Shown one piece after another: positions 23,907 to 34,900 of a stretch of DNA of 64,000 nt. Origin of the DNA: Penium margaritaceum (lineage: Eukaryota > Streptophyta > Zygnematophyceae > Desmidiales > Peniaceae); the NCBI GenBank assembly GCA_023375785.1, contig SZWC01009429.1, forward strand, positions 20,045 to 84,044, in the 5' to 3' direction. The translations under genes and the position numbers were made by a program. The notes below the pieces were generated by a model that worked only from the letters and a program-made list of their open reading frames with translations, searched no databases and was not told where the DNA came from. The stretch's first letter is position 1; each line of letters begins with the position of its first letter.

Positions 23907-25434
23907 AGAGGTACTCTCTCGGCCTCACAAAGCTGAGTGGAATGAAGGACTACATAGCAAACTAAAATCTACTGAGGATAACAGGACATTGGAACCGGTG
24001 GGAAAAACTGTGAGGACTCACTTGATGGGGTCCACTTGGGGCTGAAAGTAAAAAGGAAACATGATAGAAAGATAGGCAAGTACAAGTCTTGGTTTGAGGC
24101 AAAGTGATTCTCTCAATGCCCTAGCACAAAGTACAATAAGACATTTCCTCCAGTGTTAACCTTTTACCTCCATCCGATCAATACACATTATTGCTGCTGC
24201 CAAGAACATGGCATTTCACCAGGTCAATGTCAAGACAACATTTCTATACAACAAAGTTGACAAGGGGGTTTTGATGGAAGTGCCAAAGAGCGTTAATGCC
24301 TTCAAGGAAAAGGTGTGCAGATTGGTGAAAGCACTCTCTGGTCTTGGGTCGGCAAAGAAGTCCTTTAAGCACTAGGACAACAACCCTAGAATTTACATGC
24401 ATGAGAGCGACAAGGGGACCATCTTGATTGCCTTGTATGTTGACAAAATGATCTTTGCTCTTGATCAAAGATTCTTCTAGATGATTTCAAGAGGCAACTG
24501 AGCAGCACATTCAAGATGAAGGACATGGGTCCTCTCAACTACTACTTGGAATCTCCACCACGCATGAAAGATCAGCAGGTACAAAAAGCCTGGACCATAC
24601 AAAACTACATTGATGCAATTCTCAAGCCTCATGAAATGGCAGAGTGCAAGCCTACCAGAACACCCATTGGCTCAGAGAGAAACATCTCTACCTCAATTTT
24701 CCCACTCAACAAAGCAGATCAGACTGACGCACAGGAAATTCTATATTAGTCTGCAGTGGGCAGTCTGGTGTATGCTATGGTTGCCACCCAAGCAGATATA
24801 GCCCATGTTGTTGAGCATGTGAACGAGTTTGTGGCCAACCTTGATCCATTACACTGCCAGGATGTCAAGCGCATCATGCTACCTGAAGGGGATGAGACAT
24901 GTGGGGCTACAGTTTGGAGGCCTTGATGGATCCAAGTCATTGTGTCTCATGCACAGGATAGAAAACATAAAATACACCTCGGGCTTCATGTGCACAATAA
25001 ATGAAGGTACTGTCAGTTGGGCGAGCCGTAAGTAGGACTGTCTCGCTCTTTCAGGAGCAGAAACCGAGTACATTACCATTTCTGAGGCGTGTAAAGTGAT
25101 GCAGTTGCTACATAGCTTACTATGTGAGATGAAGATACCACATGAAATGGACATAGCTATCAAGAACAAAAACTGGAGCCCCGTTGACATGTCCAAGAAC
25201 CTAGTCATCTCCAGGCCCACAAAGTACATTGGAATTTGCTGGCATTATGCTCGAGACTTGGTCTCCATGTAGACGATGGATCTTAAGTATGTTAATGCCA
25301 AGCTGAATCGGGTCGATATTGTGACAAAGCCACTGGCATGAATCTCCACCAATCATTCAGGCAAGGTATTGGCATAGTAAATGCAGGTACAAAGACTGAT
25401 CATAGCAGCTGATGCACGGTGCAAGGGGGAGATT
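23907..25434 (+). pseudogene. Copia RT-RNase H region of remnant D
   Basis: Colinear with the A-element RT-RNase H. Visible blocks are LKMKDMGPLNYYL-like sequence (near 24520), the HEMAECKPTRTPIGSE block (near 24630), the PLHCQDVKRIM..YLKG block (near 24850), TSGFMCTINEGTVSWASRK (near 24970-25035) and the RNase H tail near 25150-25350. It is old and heavily decayed. The tail runs directly into a purine-rich tract (near 25420-25434) and the D 3' LTR. Confidence 0.75.
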
Positions 25435-26064
25435 CATTGAATACATGCCCCTTTTCCATTATTGTAAGCTGGTTTGAGAATGCTCTGCCCCATGTGGAGG
25501 TATGACCCGTGGATCCATTGTAGGGTAACCCACCTCTGCTCGCTCTCCTGTGCAATATGATCTGTGGATGAATGGTTAACAATGTGGCCACTTTGTTCAT
25601 TTGACCAAGTGAGAGGTCATGAATTCAAACCTGGCCTCTATGCATACCTTGATTATGCATGATGCTTTCAAGAAAAAAAGTGTGCAGCTTCTTGAAAGCT
25701 ACACAGCTGGTTTCCCATCTTGGCACGAGCATGTTTATGTGTCATGCCCACATACAAAGTCCATTGGTTATGTGGTTGGCTTAAGCCATTGTTTAGAAAC
25801 ATGCTTTTGAGGTTTTGGGCTGGACAGATTTGTCTTGCATGCTGATAACTTAACCCTTGCTTGATGCTATCTTGTACATTGAAGACTTGAGGTCTTCTTG
25901 ATATGTAATGATAAAACGTTAGCACTGTTGAATGTGGATTGTAGTCCTGATTAGGTTTGGGGTATACAGCACAAATAAGTAGAGGAGGAAGGTGAAAGAA
26001 CCTTCGTGAGCTTTTTCAGTTTTACAGATTCTCTACCGAAGGTTTGTAAGCTCAATAGCTTACA
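25435..26064 (+). repeat. 3' LTR of remnant D
   Basis: About 630 bp, A/C clade. It aligns end to end with the A LTRs: GAGGTATGACCC.TGGATCC near 25495, AGTGAGAGGTCA...TTCAAACCTGGCC near 25605, CTTGCATGCTGATAA near 25833, and a terminal TTACA at 26064. It retains a degenerate tRNA-like module (25570-25640). It is much more diverged than the A and C LTRs. Confidence 0.8.
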
Positions 26065-26480
26065 CATAATAGAGCCAATGAGGCACAAGAATAGGGTCAT
26101 GTCCATTGCCATCCCCCAATTGTGCTAGATCATCCACTTTTAGGGCATCTTTCCCATCTTTTTCTATGGGGATGGTGGCTTTGGAAAATGCATTGAGAAG
26201 GTAAGGAAATCTCCTCACCCCCAAAACACAGGCTTAGCATGCCTGGTGCATAAATGTTTTCTTCCACCAGCACTCAGTCCCAATTCCCATCCCAAGAAAC
26301 ATATCTACGAGACCAAGTTCCTTTATGCTGTAGGCAGTCTTGAGGATGTGAACACGTGGTCCTCAGCATAGACCATGATGGCGTACAAGTGTTGAGCTGT
26401 CTTTTAGAGAAAGTGGGAAGGTTTGAAATAACTTTGTACGTAAAATTTACCCGCATCTGTATGCCAGGGGTCTCATGGTT

Positions 26481-26961
26481 CTAGGACCAGTATGACAGCT
26501 TGAGGTTGTACAAGGTGTTGCACAAGAAAGGGACCTTTTCACCGACCTTGAAGCCAGGCGGCTGGACCATATAAATCTCCTCTTCTAAAGTATCATGGAG
26601 AAACCCAATGTTCACATCCATCTGGTATACCTTCCAGCTGTGCTGACCAACTACATTGAACAGAGAAAAAGCTGTGGTCATAGGACCAACGGGTGAAAAA
26701 GGTATCGGTAAAATCCACACCCTTGACTTGTGAGAAACCCTTGGCCGTCAAGCAATCCATGTAGCAATTCAGAGAGCTGTCAGGCTTCACCTTCTTGCAA
26801 AGTATCCACTTGGATTGTACAACCTTCTGCCCTGGCGGAATGTTTCCAAACTCAGAGTTTGGAAATATTCTGCCAGTGCAGAAGGACCTCCAAGAGCATG
26901 GTTTCTTAACACCATGCTCTTGGATGGATCTGAGCTCATCCTCATGGAAAGTGTGTGACAA
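26481..26961 (-). pseudogene. Reverse transcriptase start of remnant F
   Basis: The minus strand encodes ELRSIQEHGV, GQKVVQSKWILCKKVKPDSS, CLTAKGFSQVKGVDFTDTF and YQMDVNIGFLHDTLEEEIYM. These correspond to the copia RT blocks E..S...N.TW, .SKWVF..K, AKGF.Q..G.DY.ETFAPV and V.QMDV..AFL.G.L.EE.YM. Decayed. Confidence 0.75.
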
Positions 26962-27480
26962 CGTTATGTCCTATGCCAAGAGTGCCTCCATCAATGTGTA
27001 TGGATAAAGCACCATCAAGGGGGAGCTCCGAATATCCAGGATACACACGTCTACTGTGGATCCGACCACGACAAGTATAGCTACGACATTGTGAGCAACA
27101 AAGAACTGACAAGAGACCTGCTTGTAACCGGCCGGGCATTCTGGGTGTACTTTGTTATTGTCCTTTGTGACACTAAGGCTGAGGGCCTTTGTGCCTAGCA
27201 TGGAACTTCTTCTAGGAGGGCTTCTAGACGTCGAGTCAGTCACTTGCTCAGCACTAGAGGCCAGTGGTCAAAGACGACCACCAGGCTCGTGGGAGAAGCC
27301 CGAGCCCGAGGTGCTCAACTCGAGCTGGGGGGGAGTAAGTGGCGGGGATGCAGCAGCAAGGATTGGAGGCTTGTAGGAAGGTAGGGAGGGTACAACCACA
27401 AGAGATGCAGGGAGAGGAGCAGGGGGGTGACAGGCACAATTACAGGTGAGGCAGGAGGGACAGACAGAGGGACAGGGCAA

Positions 27481-27726
27481 GGTGTGCTAATGGGGACTAA
27501 CATTGTACCAGGTGTGTTGGCGGAGACAGACACGTGCAATGGGCTAGGTGTGTCAGTAGGGACCACCACAGGCCAAGGACCAGGTGTGTTTGTAGGGACT
27601 GACACAGGCAAAAGACAAAGTATGTGAATTGGGACTGACAAAGGCATAGGAACAGGTGTGCCAATGAGGACTGATGCAGAAACATGATCAGGTGTGCCTG
27701 TGAGGACTAATGAGGCCACTGGATCC
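27481..27726 (-). repeat. 36-bp minisatellite in linker of remnant F
   Basis: Units begin with GGTGTG (or a variant) at 27511, 27547, 27583, 27619, 27655 and 27691, exactly 36 bp apart, plus a first shorter-spaced unit at 27481. On the minus strand each unit encodes a 12-residue Thr/Pro/Val-rich repeat of the type TNTPGPWPVVVP. The units are diverged but perfectly in phase, so the array once extended a coding linker. Confidence 0.8.
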
Positions 27727-27789
27727 ACGCCCATGATGGCTGGGTCGCCTATATTCCCCCATCCAGTGGGAAGCCATCCAAGTAGGATC

Positions 27790-28283
27790 GTGGTCAGTGG
27801 CCAGCAATGGAATGCAGAAAGGTCTCAATATTTGAGATCCTCAAAGAGAAGGGAATCTTGAGACGCGATAATGTGGCAAGCAAGGTTCCAAAACCGCCAG
27901 ACCTTTGACTGCGGGACAATGTCAAGAAAGGCACACATGCAAACCTAAGGTGAGACCTTGGGCCCCTGCTGGCCCTTGGTGTATGATACATGAGCCAGGA
28001 GGCTCCAGACGCAAGTGAGATAGAAGTTAGCGTCTTGGCCACACCACAGTTCATATTGTGTGACATGGCCCAACAGAGGACCATGCAGGAGGCGATTCCA
28101 AATCCAAATCATGCAGGAGAAGCCTTCAAAGGCAAAGACCCAAGGGATACCGCACTCAGACCGTATATCACGAATACCAACCCCTATGGTGTGGATCTAA
28201 TGCTTGGACACACACATAACTTTGGAGTGTAGGAGGGACAGAGAGCTGGTGGAATAAACCTTTCTCAACAAAGAATTTATTTA
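27790..28283 (-). pseudogene. Integrase C-terminal block of remnant F
   Basis: The minus strand shows the copia integrase tail pattern: a proline-less region resembling the FWAEA...A.Y..NR block followed by a block resembling GK..PR..RCVFLGY....KGYR...P (27800-27990). Similarity is modest and was judged by eye only. Confidence 0.5.
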
Positions 28284-28545
28284 TCTTTCTTAGGAAATCA
28301 CTGCCATGATTTAAATGAAACATGTTAGTGTGTGACAAGACTGACCCTCAGCCACGACCACCCAGAGGTGCACAACCACAGCGGCATCCCTCTTCTGGCG
28401 GAGGCTCTGGACCCACCATTTCCTGGTGATTTTTTCAGTCAGGATAAGGATGTATTGACCCCAATATGAGAGGGACTGAGAGGGCTGAGAAGGTCTGAGT
28501 GGACCAGCTCCAATAGGCTCAGTGCTGGGGAAGTGGAGTGAGGGT
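28284..28545. other. Continuation of remnant F, no clear domain
   Basis: Sequence between the F integrase tail and the G insertion. It should encode integrase core in F, but I could not recognise convincing motifs. It ends with TSD AGGGT (28541-28545). Confidence 0.4.
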
Positions 28546-29269
28546 TGTTGACAAGGTGTACCCCTGGCCATGAGTGCAGTTGATCGTACTCCCTGGTTTG
28601 ACCACTAGGAAGTGATCAAACATCTGATCTGATTGCAGATTTGGATTCCTTGGAATTTTCCATGCAAGATCGAGCTTTGAATCTCTCAAGTTGAGTGAGT
28701 ATTCAGAAAGATAGCCCGCATGAAGGTCCGGTTATCGGCGGGTGGAATCTGGTACCTGCCATAGGTGGCGCAATAATCCACCCCCAGCGATCCGAGTTCG
28801 TCCCCAACGAGCTCCAAATGCACCAGGGGCATGAATGAAGTGACCATAAGGACCTCCTTGGCCAGGGTGAACTTCTCCTTGACTTCTGGGTGAGGAAAGG
28901 CGCTCTGACGAGTCATCGTCAAAGCGCCTCCCGTTGCCAAGCATGCAAGGCAAGGTGGATGGCTCCACAAAGGGTTACTTCGACAGCCGTAGCAGGGGTT
29001 CTACTGCTCCAATTTGGGCGTACTTGGATGAGTTAAAAACCTTACATCACAGGCTATAAGGATCTGATATAATCTCACTATGCTTACTAACAATAATGTG
29101 CTTCAATTCAGTTCTACTGAATGCGACGTGTTATGCCCACTCTTGCCCGTGATCCTTGTACTCTACACTCTTCACCGTTGGTGTCCATTGGCTGCCCCAA
29201 CCATTGGTAGCGTGTACCAGTGAGAGCTAGGCATCCTTGAGGGTGCATCCACACCCACTAGTGCCAACA
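28546..29269 (+). repeat. 5' LTR of element G
   Basis: About 724 bp from TGTTGACAAGG to GTGCCAACA. Same clade as the B LTR. Confidence 0.92.
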
Positions 29270-29272
29270 AAA

Positions 29273-29287
29273 GGGTTATGGTCCCAC
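29273..29287 (+). promoter_or_regulatory. Primer-binding site of G (half initiator tRNA-Met)
   Basis: GGGTTATGGTCCCAC, one base different from the complement of the initiator tRNA-Met anticodon arm, three bases inside the LTR. Confidence 0.75.
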
Positions 29288-29337
29288 ATGCCTAGAATGA
29301 CCCTAGCTCTACAACTTTTACGCTACCACCGCGCGCC

Positions 29338-29883
29338 ATGACAATGACCCAGCAAGAAAGTAGAGTAGACGTCCTCCCGGCTGACGGGAGGGACTTCCAC
29401 TTGTGGAGGTGGACCATGGAGGTCTACCTTGATGACAAGGGACTACTTGAGCTGGTCAGAGGTGAAGAGAGAGATCTTGCGGTGTCTGCGACGACCGAGG
29501 AGGTGGAGGCGTTTGAGAAGCGCAACAACAAGGCGCTCGCTTTGATCTTGACTGTGTTGTTCCCGGCACAACGCACTCATATCCAAGGATGGACGGAGGC
29601 CGTGGAGGCCTGGGAACACCTCTGCAATGCACACTACTTGTTGTGTATCCAACAATGTCTCCTCCTTGTCAAACGGCTTTTCATCCTCCAAGCCGATGAG
29701 GAGACCAGCCCGTCGGAGCTCGTGCGAGAGGTGGAGACGATGGTGCCCCGCTGTCATCAGGCGGGATGGGCCATCGACTCCCACTTGCAAGTATCGGCGC
29801 TCCTCTTGGCCCTTCCTAACAGTCAGGCCTCTATGATCACCAGCAATGATGATTTACGGGACAAAATGCTAACGTTCAAATAA
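29338..29883 (+). pseudogene. gag fragment of element G
   Basis: 181-residue frame with QQESRVDVLPADGRDFHLWR, TMEVYLDDKGLLELVRGEER, NNKALALILTVLFPAQRTHI, QGWTEAVEAWEHL, VKRLFILQADEET and HLQVSALLLALPNSQASMI. These are the same landmarks as the B, I and J Gags, without a zinc knuckle in this frame. It starts about 70 bp after the LTR. Confidence 0.8.
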
Positions 29884-32701
29884 GCGGCACAAGTGGTGTG
29901 CCACCAGTGGACCAAAACCACCGTGGCGGAGCAAGGGGCAGCATCAACCCTGATCGGCCACTCTCAAGAAGGAAAGGGAGATCAAGGGAAGGACGGTACG
30001 CATCCACGCCGTGCCAAGAAGGAAGAGTGCCATCGGTGTGGCCAAGAGGGCCAACTGGAGACAGAGCTGCATGACGGGAGCTGCGAATCTGGCCAAAGAG
30101 GTGGCGGAAGGGCAGCAGACCAATGTGGCAGCCGCAAACTCCATAGGCTCCACGAAGGGGGCTAAGGTGGAACAACATGAGGCGGGCAAGCGGCAGGCCT
30201 GTTTGGAGCAAGGAGGCTCCAATAGGCTCCAAAAGGGGGCTTGCTACAAGTGTGTCTAATAGGGTCACCGGAAGGCGACGTGCACAGCGAAAGTCGTGGA
30301 CTCCAACAAGCGTGTTGGGAGAGGACGGCAGGTTGGAGCAATCATCGACACGCCATGCAGCAACGACCAGCTCCACGTTGCAGGAGCTGATATGGTCAGG
30401 GACCACGAAATATGCCGTGAGCATGCAACCGCCACAACCTCCAAGGAGTAGAAGGCAAAGCAAAAAAACGGGAGTTGCCGTCATGTATCGCAATGGAGGT
30501 GATGTGCTCCAAGGAGGCAAAAAGCGGGTGGAGGAGTCAGTCGGGAAGAAGGGCGCTACGGCGAGGAGGCTCAAAGTGCCTAACCTGGAGACGAAGGTGC
30601 TGTCCGTGAGTTGTCTCGTTGAGGAAGGACTTGAAGTGACCTTCACAAGGAAGGACTGCCTCCCAAAAGAGGAGGGCAGTGGACGTGTCGTGGCACATGG
30701 CGCACACAAAAGAGGTGTGTGCCGGATACGTGCCGACGTCCTCACAAGGAGCAGCTATAACTCCGACGAGGACAGCTGTCAGAACAAGGAGGCGGTTGAA
30801 GCTGCGTCCAAGAGGGGGTAACCTGAGGGTGCAGTGGGTGGCATGGAGGGTACCATCCGGGCTGGGTTGGGAGATCTGGAGGAGAAGGCACGCCATGCAA
30901 CGGGACACCGGGTGATGGGTGCACGGCCTCCAAGGGAGGCAAGAGAAGTGGTCCGAGTGGCAGACCAGCTAGGGGAGAGCATCAACGGCAGGTGGTCTGG
31001 CTCTCCTAACGGGCAAAACAGGCCTAGTGGTGTGAGAATGGTAAACTGTAGCCACAAGGCAGGCAAAATGAGCATTGACGAGTTCCATGCGGGAGCGGTG
31101 GTGGCTGCACAGAAGACCATGCAGCAAGACGAGGACAGCAAGGAGGCCCGTCCTCAAGGGGAGCACAAGGTGCTCCACACCTCGGCAAAAGGGGAACAGC
31201 TATGGCAGTGATTCGAGGGCCAAAATGTAGCTGCTCAAGTGATGGCACGAGGTGTCGCCAAGTCGCATGCGCAGGGATCCACCTCAGGGATTGAGGAGAA
31301 GGAGAGTGAACGGAAAGGGTTGTGCTCTCAACAGGAGAAAATTGTGCTCCGGGCTGCAGAGGTGGTGGACCAGGGCCACAAGGCAGGCACACAAGGTCCC
31401 GCCAAGTCTCAGGAGGAGGCGTCAGTGGCGGCTCAGAGGACCTTGCAGAGACTGAGGACACCATGAGGACAGGTCCTCAAAGTGAGCCAAGGCGGCTCAA
31501 TGCAGAAGCGGACTGGGGCCAAAAGCACCACTCGGTGGAAGGCTGAGCAGTGGGTACACCGCAACAAAAGTGGGTGGAGGTGGTCCGGAGGGCTGTGTGA
31601 CAGGTGGAGAGTGGTAGGAAGTGGCTGAGCTCTCCATCGGAGTAAAACGTGCTCCAAGAGGCATCTATGGTGGACTGTGGCTACAAGGCAGGCCAAGAGG
31701 GCGCTGCCGAGTCATATGAGGGGGCGGTGGTAGCTGAGCGGAGGACCAGGCTGCAAGGTGCGGTCAAGTTGTGTTCAGCTTCAATTCCTCAAGAATGAGG
31801 GCAAGCACTTAAGGGGCATGCAATGGAGGATGCGACAGGTGTGTTGGCATCTTTAAAATCTGCAAAACAGGCACATGAGGCATGCAAATTGGGAGAAGGG
31901 AGTGGGATCTCTGCTTCTCCACGTTCTCCAAAAGAGGGGGCGCAGGTGCATGGGGAGTGTGGCGAAGGAGCTGAGACAAAAGGACTGGCACCGGAAGTCC
32001 TCTCCAAGGGGGAGAGGCATGCTCGTCTGGGACGTATAGCAAGGTAGCAGCAGCAACGCAGGCGGCGGCTCAAGGGGGAGTCGGAGCTGTAGCACCACAG
32101 ATCCCGTGAGGCTGGTTGCAAGAAAGGGCAAGCTAGTGCTGGAAGTGCATGCGGTAGCAGCTTGGTCAAGACGGCACGCGTAGAGGCGGTGTCATCAAGG
32201 GCCAAGATGAGCACCAAGGAAGCACTGCAGCAAGGTTGGAGAGGTGTGCAGCATGTTGGGCCAAGCTCGTAAGGTGTCAAGGGTGCTAAAAGTACAATGG
32301 CAGCCAAGGCAAACTCAGAGGCGCTCGAGGACTCCTAAAGGAGTCCGAGGTCTCTGAAGGCGGGGGAGGGAGGACGCTGCAAGGGTTGCGGGCCTCCCGT
32401 GTGAGGGGGAGCAGTGTAGCAAGGAGGCAAGTACTCCCAGGTCACCTCAGGGAGGCGACCAACTGCCGCAACAAGCAGCAACACCAACACAACAAGGGTC
32501 ACAAGGCAAGCCATGAGGGTGCTACAAAGTCCCGCACGAGGGCACAATTGACCAAAGTGGGGAGCGAGGCATCCTCCGCTATGTGTTGCGACTGGTGCAG
32601 TGCAGTTGAGGAGAGTTGCTTACAATTGCAGCTTGGCCGGGTGATAGAGCATGGCACATGTTCAAGGACAGGGCATCAAGGCTATGGTGCAAGGAGGAGA
32701 G
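29884..32701 (+). repeat. Purine-rich non-coding interior of G with degenerate repeats
   Basis: About 2.8 kb, dominated by AAGG, GGAGG and GCAAGG words. The motif G(C/T)CACAAGGCAGGC or close variants recurs at 31051, 31375, 31680 and 32498. The first three are 324 and 305 bp apart and share downstream context (GCCAAG..., then GGCGGTGGTGGCT-like sequence and GAGGACC), so about three degenerate units of roughly 310 bp are likely. No protein family was recognised on either strand. Confidence 0.6.
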
Positions 32702-33426
32702 TGTTGACAAGGTGTGCCCCCTGCCATGAGTGCCATTGATCGTACTCCCTAGTTAGACAACTGGGGAGTGGTTGAAAATCTGATCCGATTGCAGATTTGA
32801 ATTTCTTAGAACTTTCCATACAAGATCGAGCTTTGAATCGCTGAATTTGAGAGAGAATTCAGAAAGATAGCCCCGCGAGAAGGTCCGGTGGTCGGCGGGT
32901 GGAATCTGGTACCCGCCATAGGTGGCGGGATATTCCACCCCCAGCGATCCGAGTTCGTCCCCAACGAGCTCCAAATGTACCAGGGGCATGAATGAAGTGA
33001 TCATAAGGACCTCCTTGACCAGGGTGAACTTCTCCTTGACTTCTGGGCGAGGAAAGGTGCTCCAACGAGTCATTGTCGAAGTGCCTCCCGTTGCCTAGCG
33101 TGCAAGGCAAGGTGGGCGGCTCCACCAAGGGTTCCTTCGACGGCCGTAGCAGGGGCTCTACTACTCCGATTTGGACGTTCTTGGATGCGTTGGAAAGCTT
33201 AGATCAAAGGCTATAAGGATGTGATGTAATATTACTATAATAAGTAACAAAAATGTGTTTTGATTCATTTCCATTTAATGCGACGTATTCTGCCCACTCT
33301 TGCCTGTGATCCTTGTGCTCCACACTCTTCACCATTGGTGTCCATTGGCTGCCCCAAACATTGGTAGCGTGTACCAGTGAGAGTTAGGCATCCTTGAGGG
33401 TGCATCTATACCCACTAGTGAGAATA
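32702..33426 (+). repeat. 3' LTR of element G
   Basis: About 725 bp starting TGTTGACAAGG. The last six bases have drifted (AGAATA), but TSD AGGGT follows directly. Confidence 0.9.
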
Positions 33427-34900
33427 AGGGTATGTTCGGTAATGAATGTTACCCTGAGTGTAGAAAAGACAGTCGGTTTTAGGCGGCTTCTCAAAGGAAT
33501 CCACATGAAGACCAAGCGTTGGATGTGTCCAAATGAGCTTAGACACTGTATCCGAGCTCACATGGCAATGTTGGCAGTGCAGCAGGCATATATTCTCATG
33601 GGAGACAACACTAGTATCGGACATGCGTGCATCTTGGGATAGAGAGAAGGAGACGGATGGTGCGCAGTGAAGGACGTGATACAAATCGTCAACGACAGAG
33701 GCAGGGAACACAAAGGCATGAGTATCACAAGAAGGCATTGTGATAAAGTCAGCAGATTGCTCAAATGAGAGGTCCATCCAGGCGCACGCACAAACTGAGA
33801 GCAGGCTGAGCTCTAGAGAAAGGACAAAGAGCACGTCTGCCATGCACAAAGGGCCACACTGACCATAAAACCTCATAATCCCGACATCCTGGACACGTAA
33901 GGATGGACTAGATCCCATGCAAACAGACTGAAAAGACCCAGGAAGACTGAGGATAAAAAAAATCACTGTGTCAACATGTCGTGTGACCGGTGGCACAAGA
34001 GTGGATGACCCTGTTTCCACTCACCTCACGACCCATCTTTGGCACCAAGAAACATGCCACAGCACACTCTGCCTATGTTACACGCTCAGGAGAGGACTCA
34101 AAGCAATGACAGGCAGCACATATCTATGATTCACTAAGCCAAGCATTGTTATTAGGAATTCAGAATCTTCCTCATCATTGTCTAATGAAACTCATCCATA
34201 AGCATCATCACGGACAAAAAAACACNAAAAAAATCACTGTGTCAACATGTCGTGTGACCGGTGGCACAAGAGTGGATGACCCTGTTTCCACTCACCTCAC
34301 GACCCATCTTTGGCACCAAGAAACATGCCACAGCACACTCTGCCTATGTTACACGCTCAGGAGAGGACTCAAAGCAATGACAGGCAGCACATATCTATGA
34401 TTCACTAAGCCAAGAATTATTATTAGGAAGTCAGAATCTTCCTCATCATTGTCTAATGAAACTCTTCCATAAGCATCATCACGGAAAAAAAAACACGACG
34501 AGATGAGCTGATTGTGGACCACTCCACTGTGACAATACAATCCTACCTCCCCAAGTATTAAGTGCATGTAGCTTGCAAAGCTCCATGGTGGTGCAGTCCA
34601 AGGGCCCTCGCTGCCACTGCTTCCCGGAGGATCTCGAGTCTTTCCTCTTGCTGCGGCCATGGCGTTACTCACTTGTGTAGAGATGGAAGATGTCTACTGC
34701 ATGTGAGCCGCCTGGATTCTGTGTGTGATCCTGCTCTAGTCAAGGGGCTGTTGATTCTCTGAGTAGTGGTGGAAACCCTTGCAGTTTTGTAAGTGGACAA
34801 AGCATCCATTGCCACTGCTTGCTAGAGCTACCCATTGCCGCGTCCCTGTCTTCCGCTTCTTTCCCTGGGTGGTCACTGGAACGCCCTGAACATGGCCAAT
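33427..34900 (-). pseudogene. Protease and GAG-pre-integrase of remnant F
   Basis: The minus strand shows the protease-to-integrase interval of the same family as remnant H: a block resembling TRHV..V.FF, then RFYGQCGPLCMADVLFVLSL, ELSLLSV, a His/Cys pair HCQHCHVSSDTVSKLIWTHP and LGLHVDSFEKPPKTDCLF. The last two blocks closely match plus-strand H sequence near 59000. It includes the single-N duplication at 34226. Decayed; the 5' limit is uncertain. Confidence 0.65.
33955..34498. other. Assembly junction: about 271-bp duplication around N34226
   Basis: 33955-34225 recurs as 34227-34498 with a few mismatches and a small A-run length difference. Single N between. Confidence 0.9.

Larger units (their letters stand above)
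4705..26064 (+). mobile_element. Copia remnant D (A/C clade), split by element B
   Basis: Old Ty1/copia element in plus orientation. The left piece is 4705-4905 (Pro/Asp-rich linker and start of the RT region, aligned with 18180-18390 of element A). The right piece is 23907-26064 (RT, RNase H, then a 3' LTR at 25435-26064). Element B sits between them with a 5-bp target duplication AGAGG at 4901-4905 and 23907-23911. The gag, protease and integrase end was not found to the left. The copy is broken in many places and is the oldest layer of this stack. Confidence 0.8.
28546..33426 (+). mobile_element. Non-autonomous gag-only copia element G, nested in F
   Basis: 4881 bp, LTRs 28546-29269 and 32702-33426, TSD AGGGT at 28541-28545 and 33427-33431. 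The interior has a primer-binding site, the N-terminal part of a B-type gag, then about 2.8 kb of purine-rich sequence with no pol domain that I can recognise and with degenerate internal repeats. It ends in a purine-rich tract CAAGGAGGAGAG before the 3' LTR. It looks like a large retrotransposon derivative dependent on a relative such as B or I. LTRs differ by roughly 8% by eye. Confidence 0.88.
26090..34900 (-). mobile_element. Copia remnant F, split by element G
   Basis: Old Ty1/copia element of a family distinct from A-D, minus orientation. The left piece, 26090-28545, holds RT (26480-26960), a Thr/Pro-rich linker with a 36-bp tandem repeat (27300-27740) and the C-terminal integrase block (27790-28280). 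The right piece, 33427-about 34900, holds protease and GAG-pre-integrase. Element G sits between with TSD AGGGT. No LTRs were identified, so the outer limits are approximate. Broken in many places. Confidence 0.7.

Noticed and set aside
30177-30821. 214-residue open frame in G as a novel protein
   Set aside because: Low-complexity purine-rich sequence with no domain; similar-length frames occur on the other strand too.
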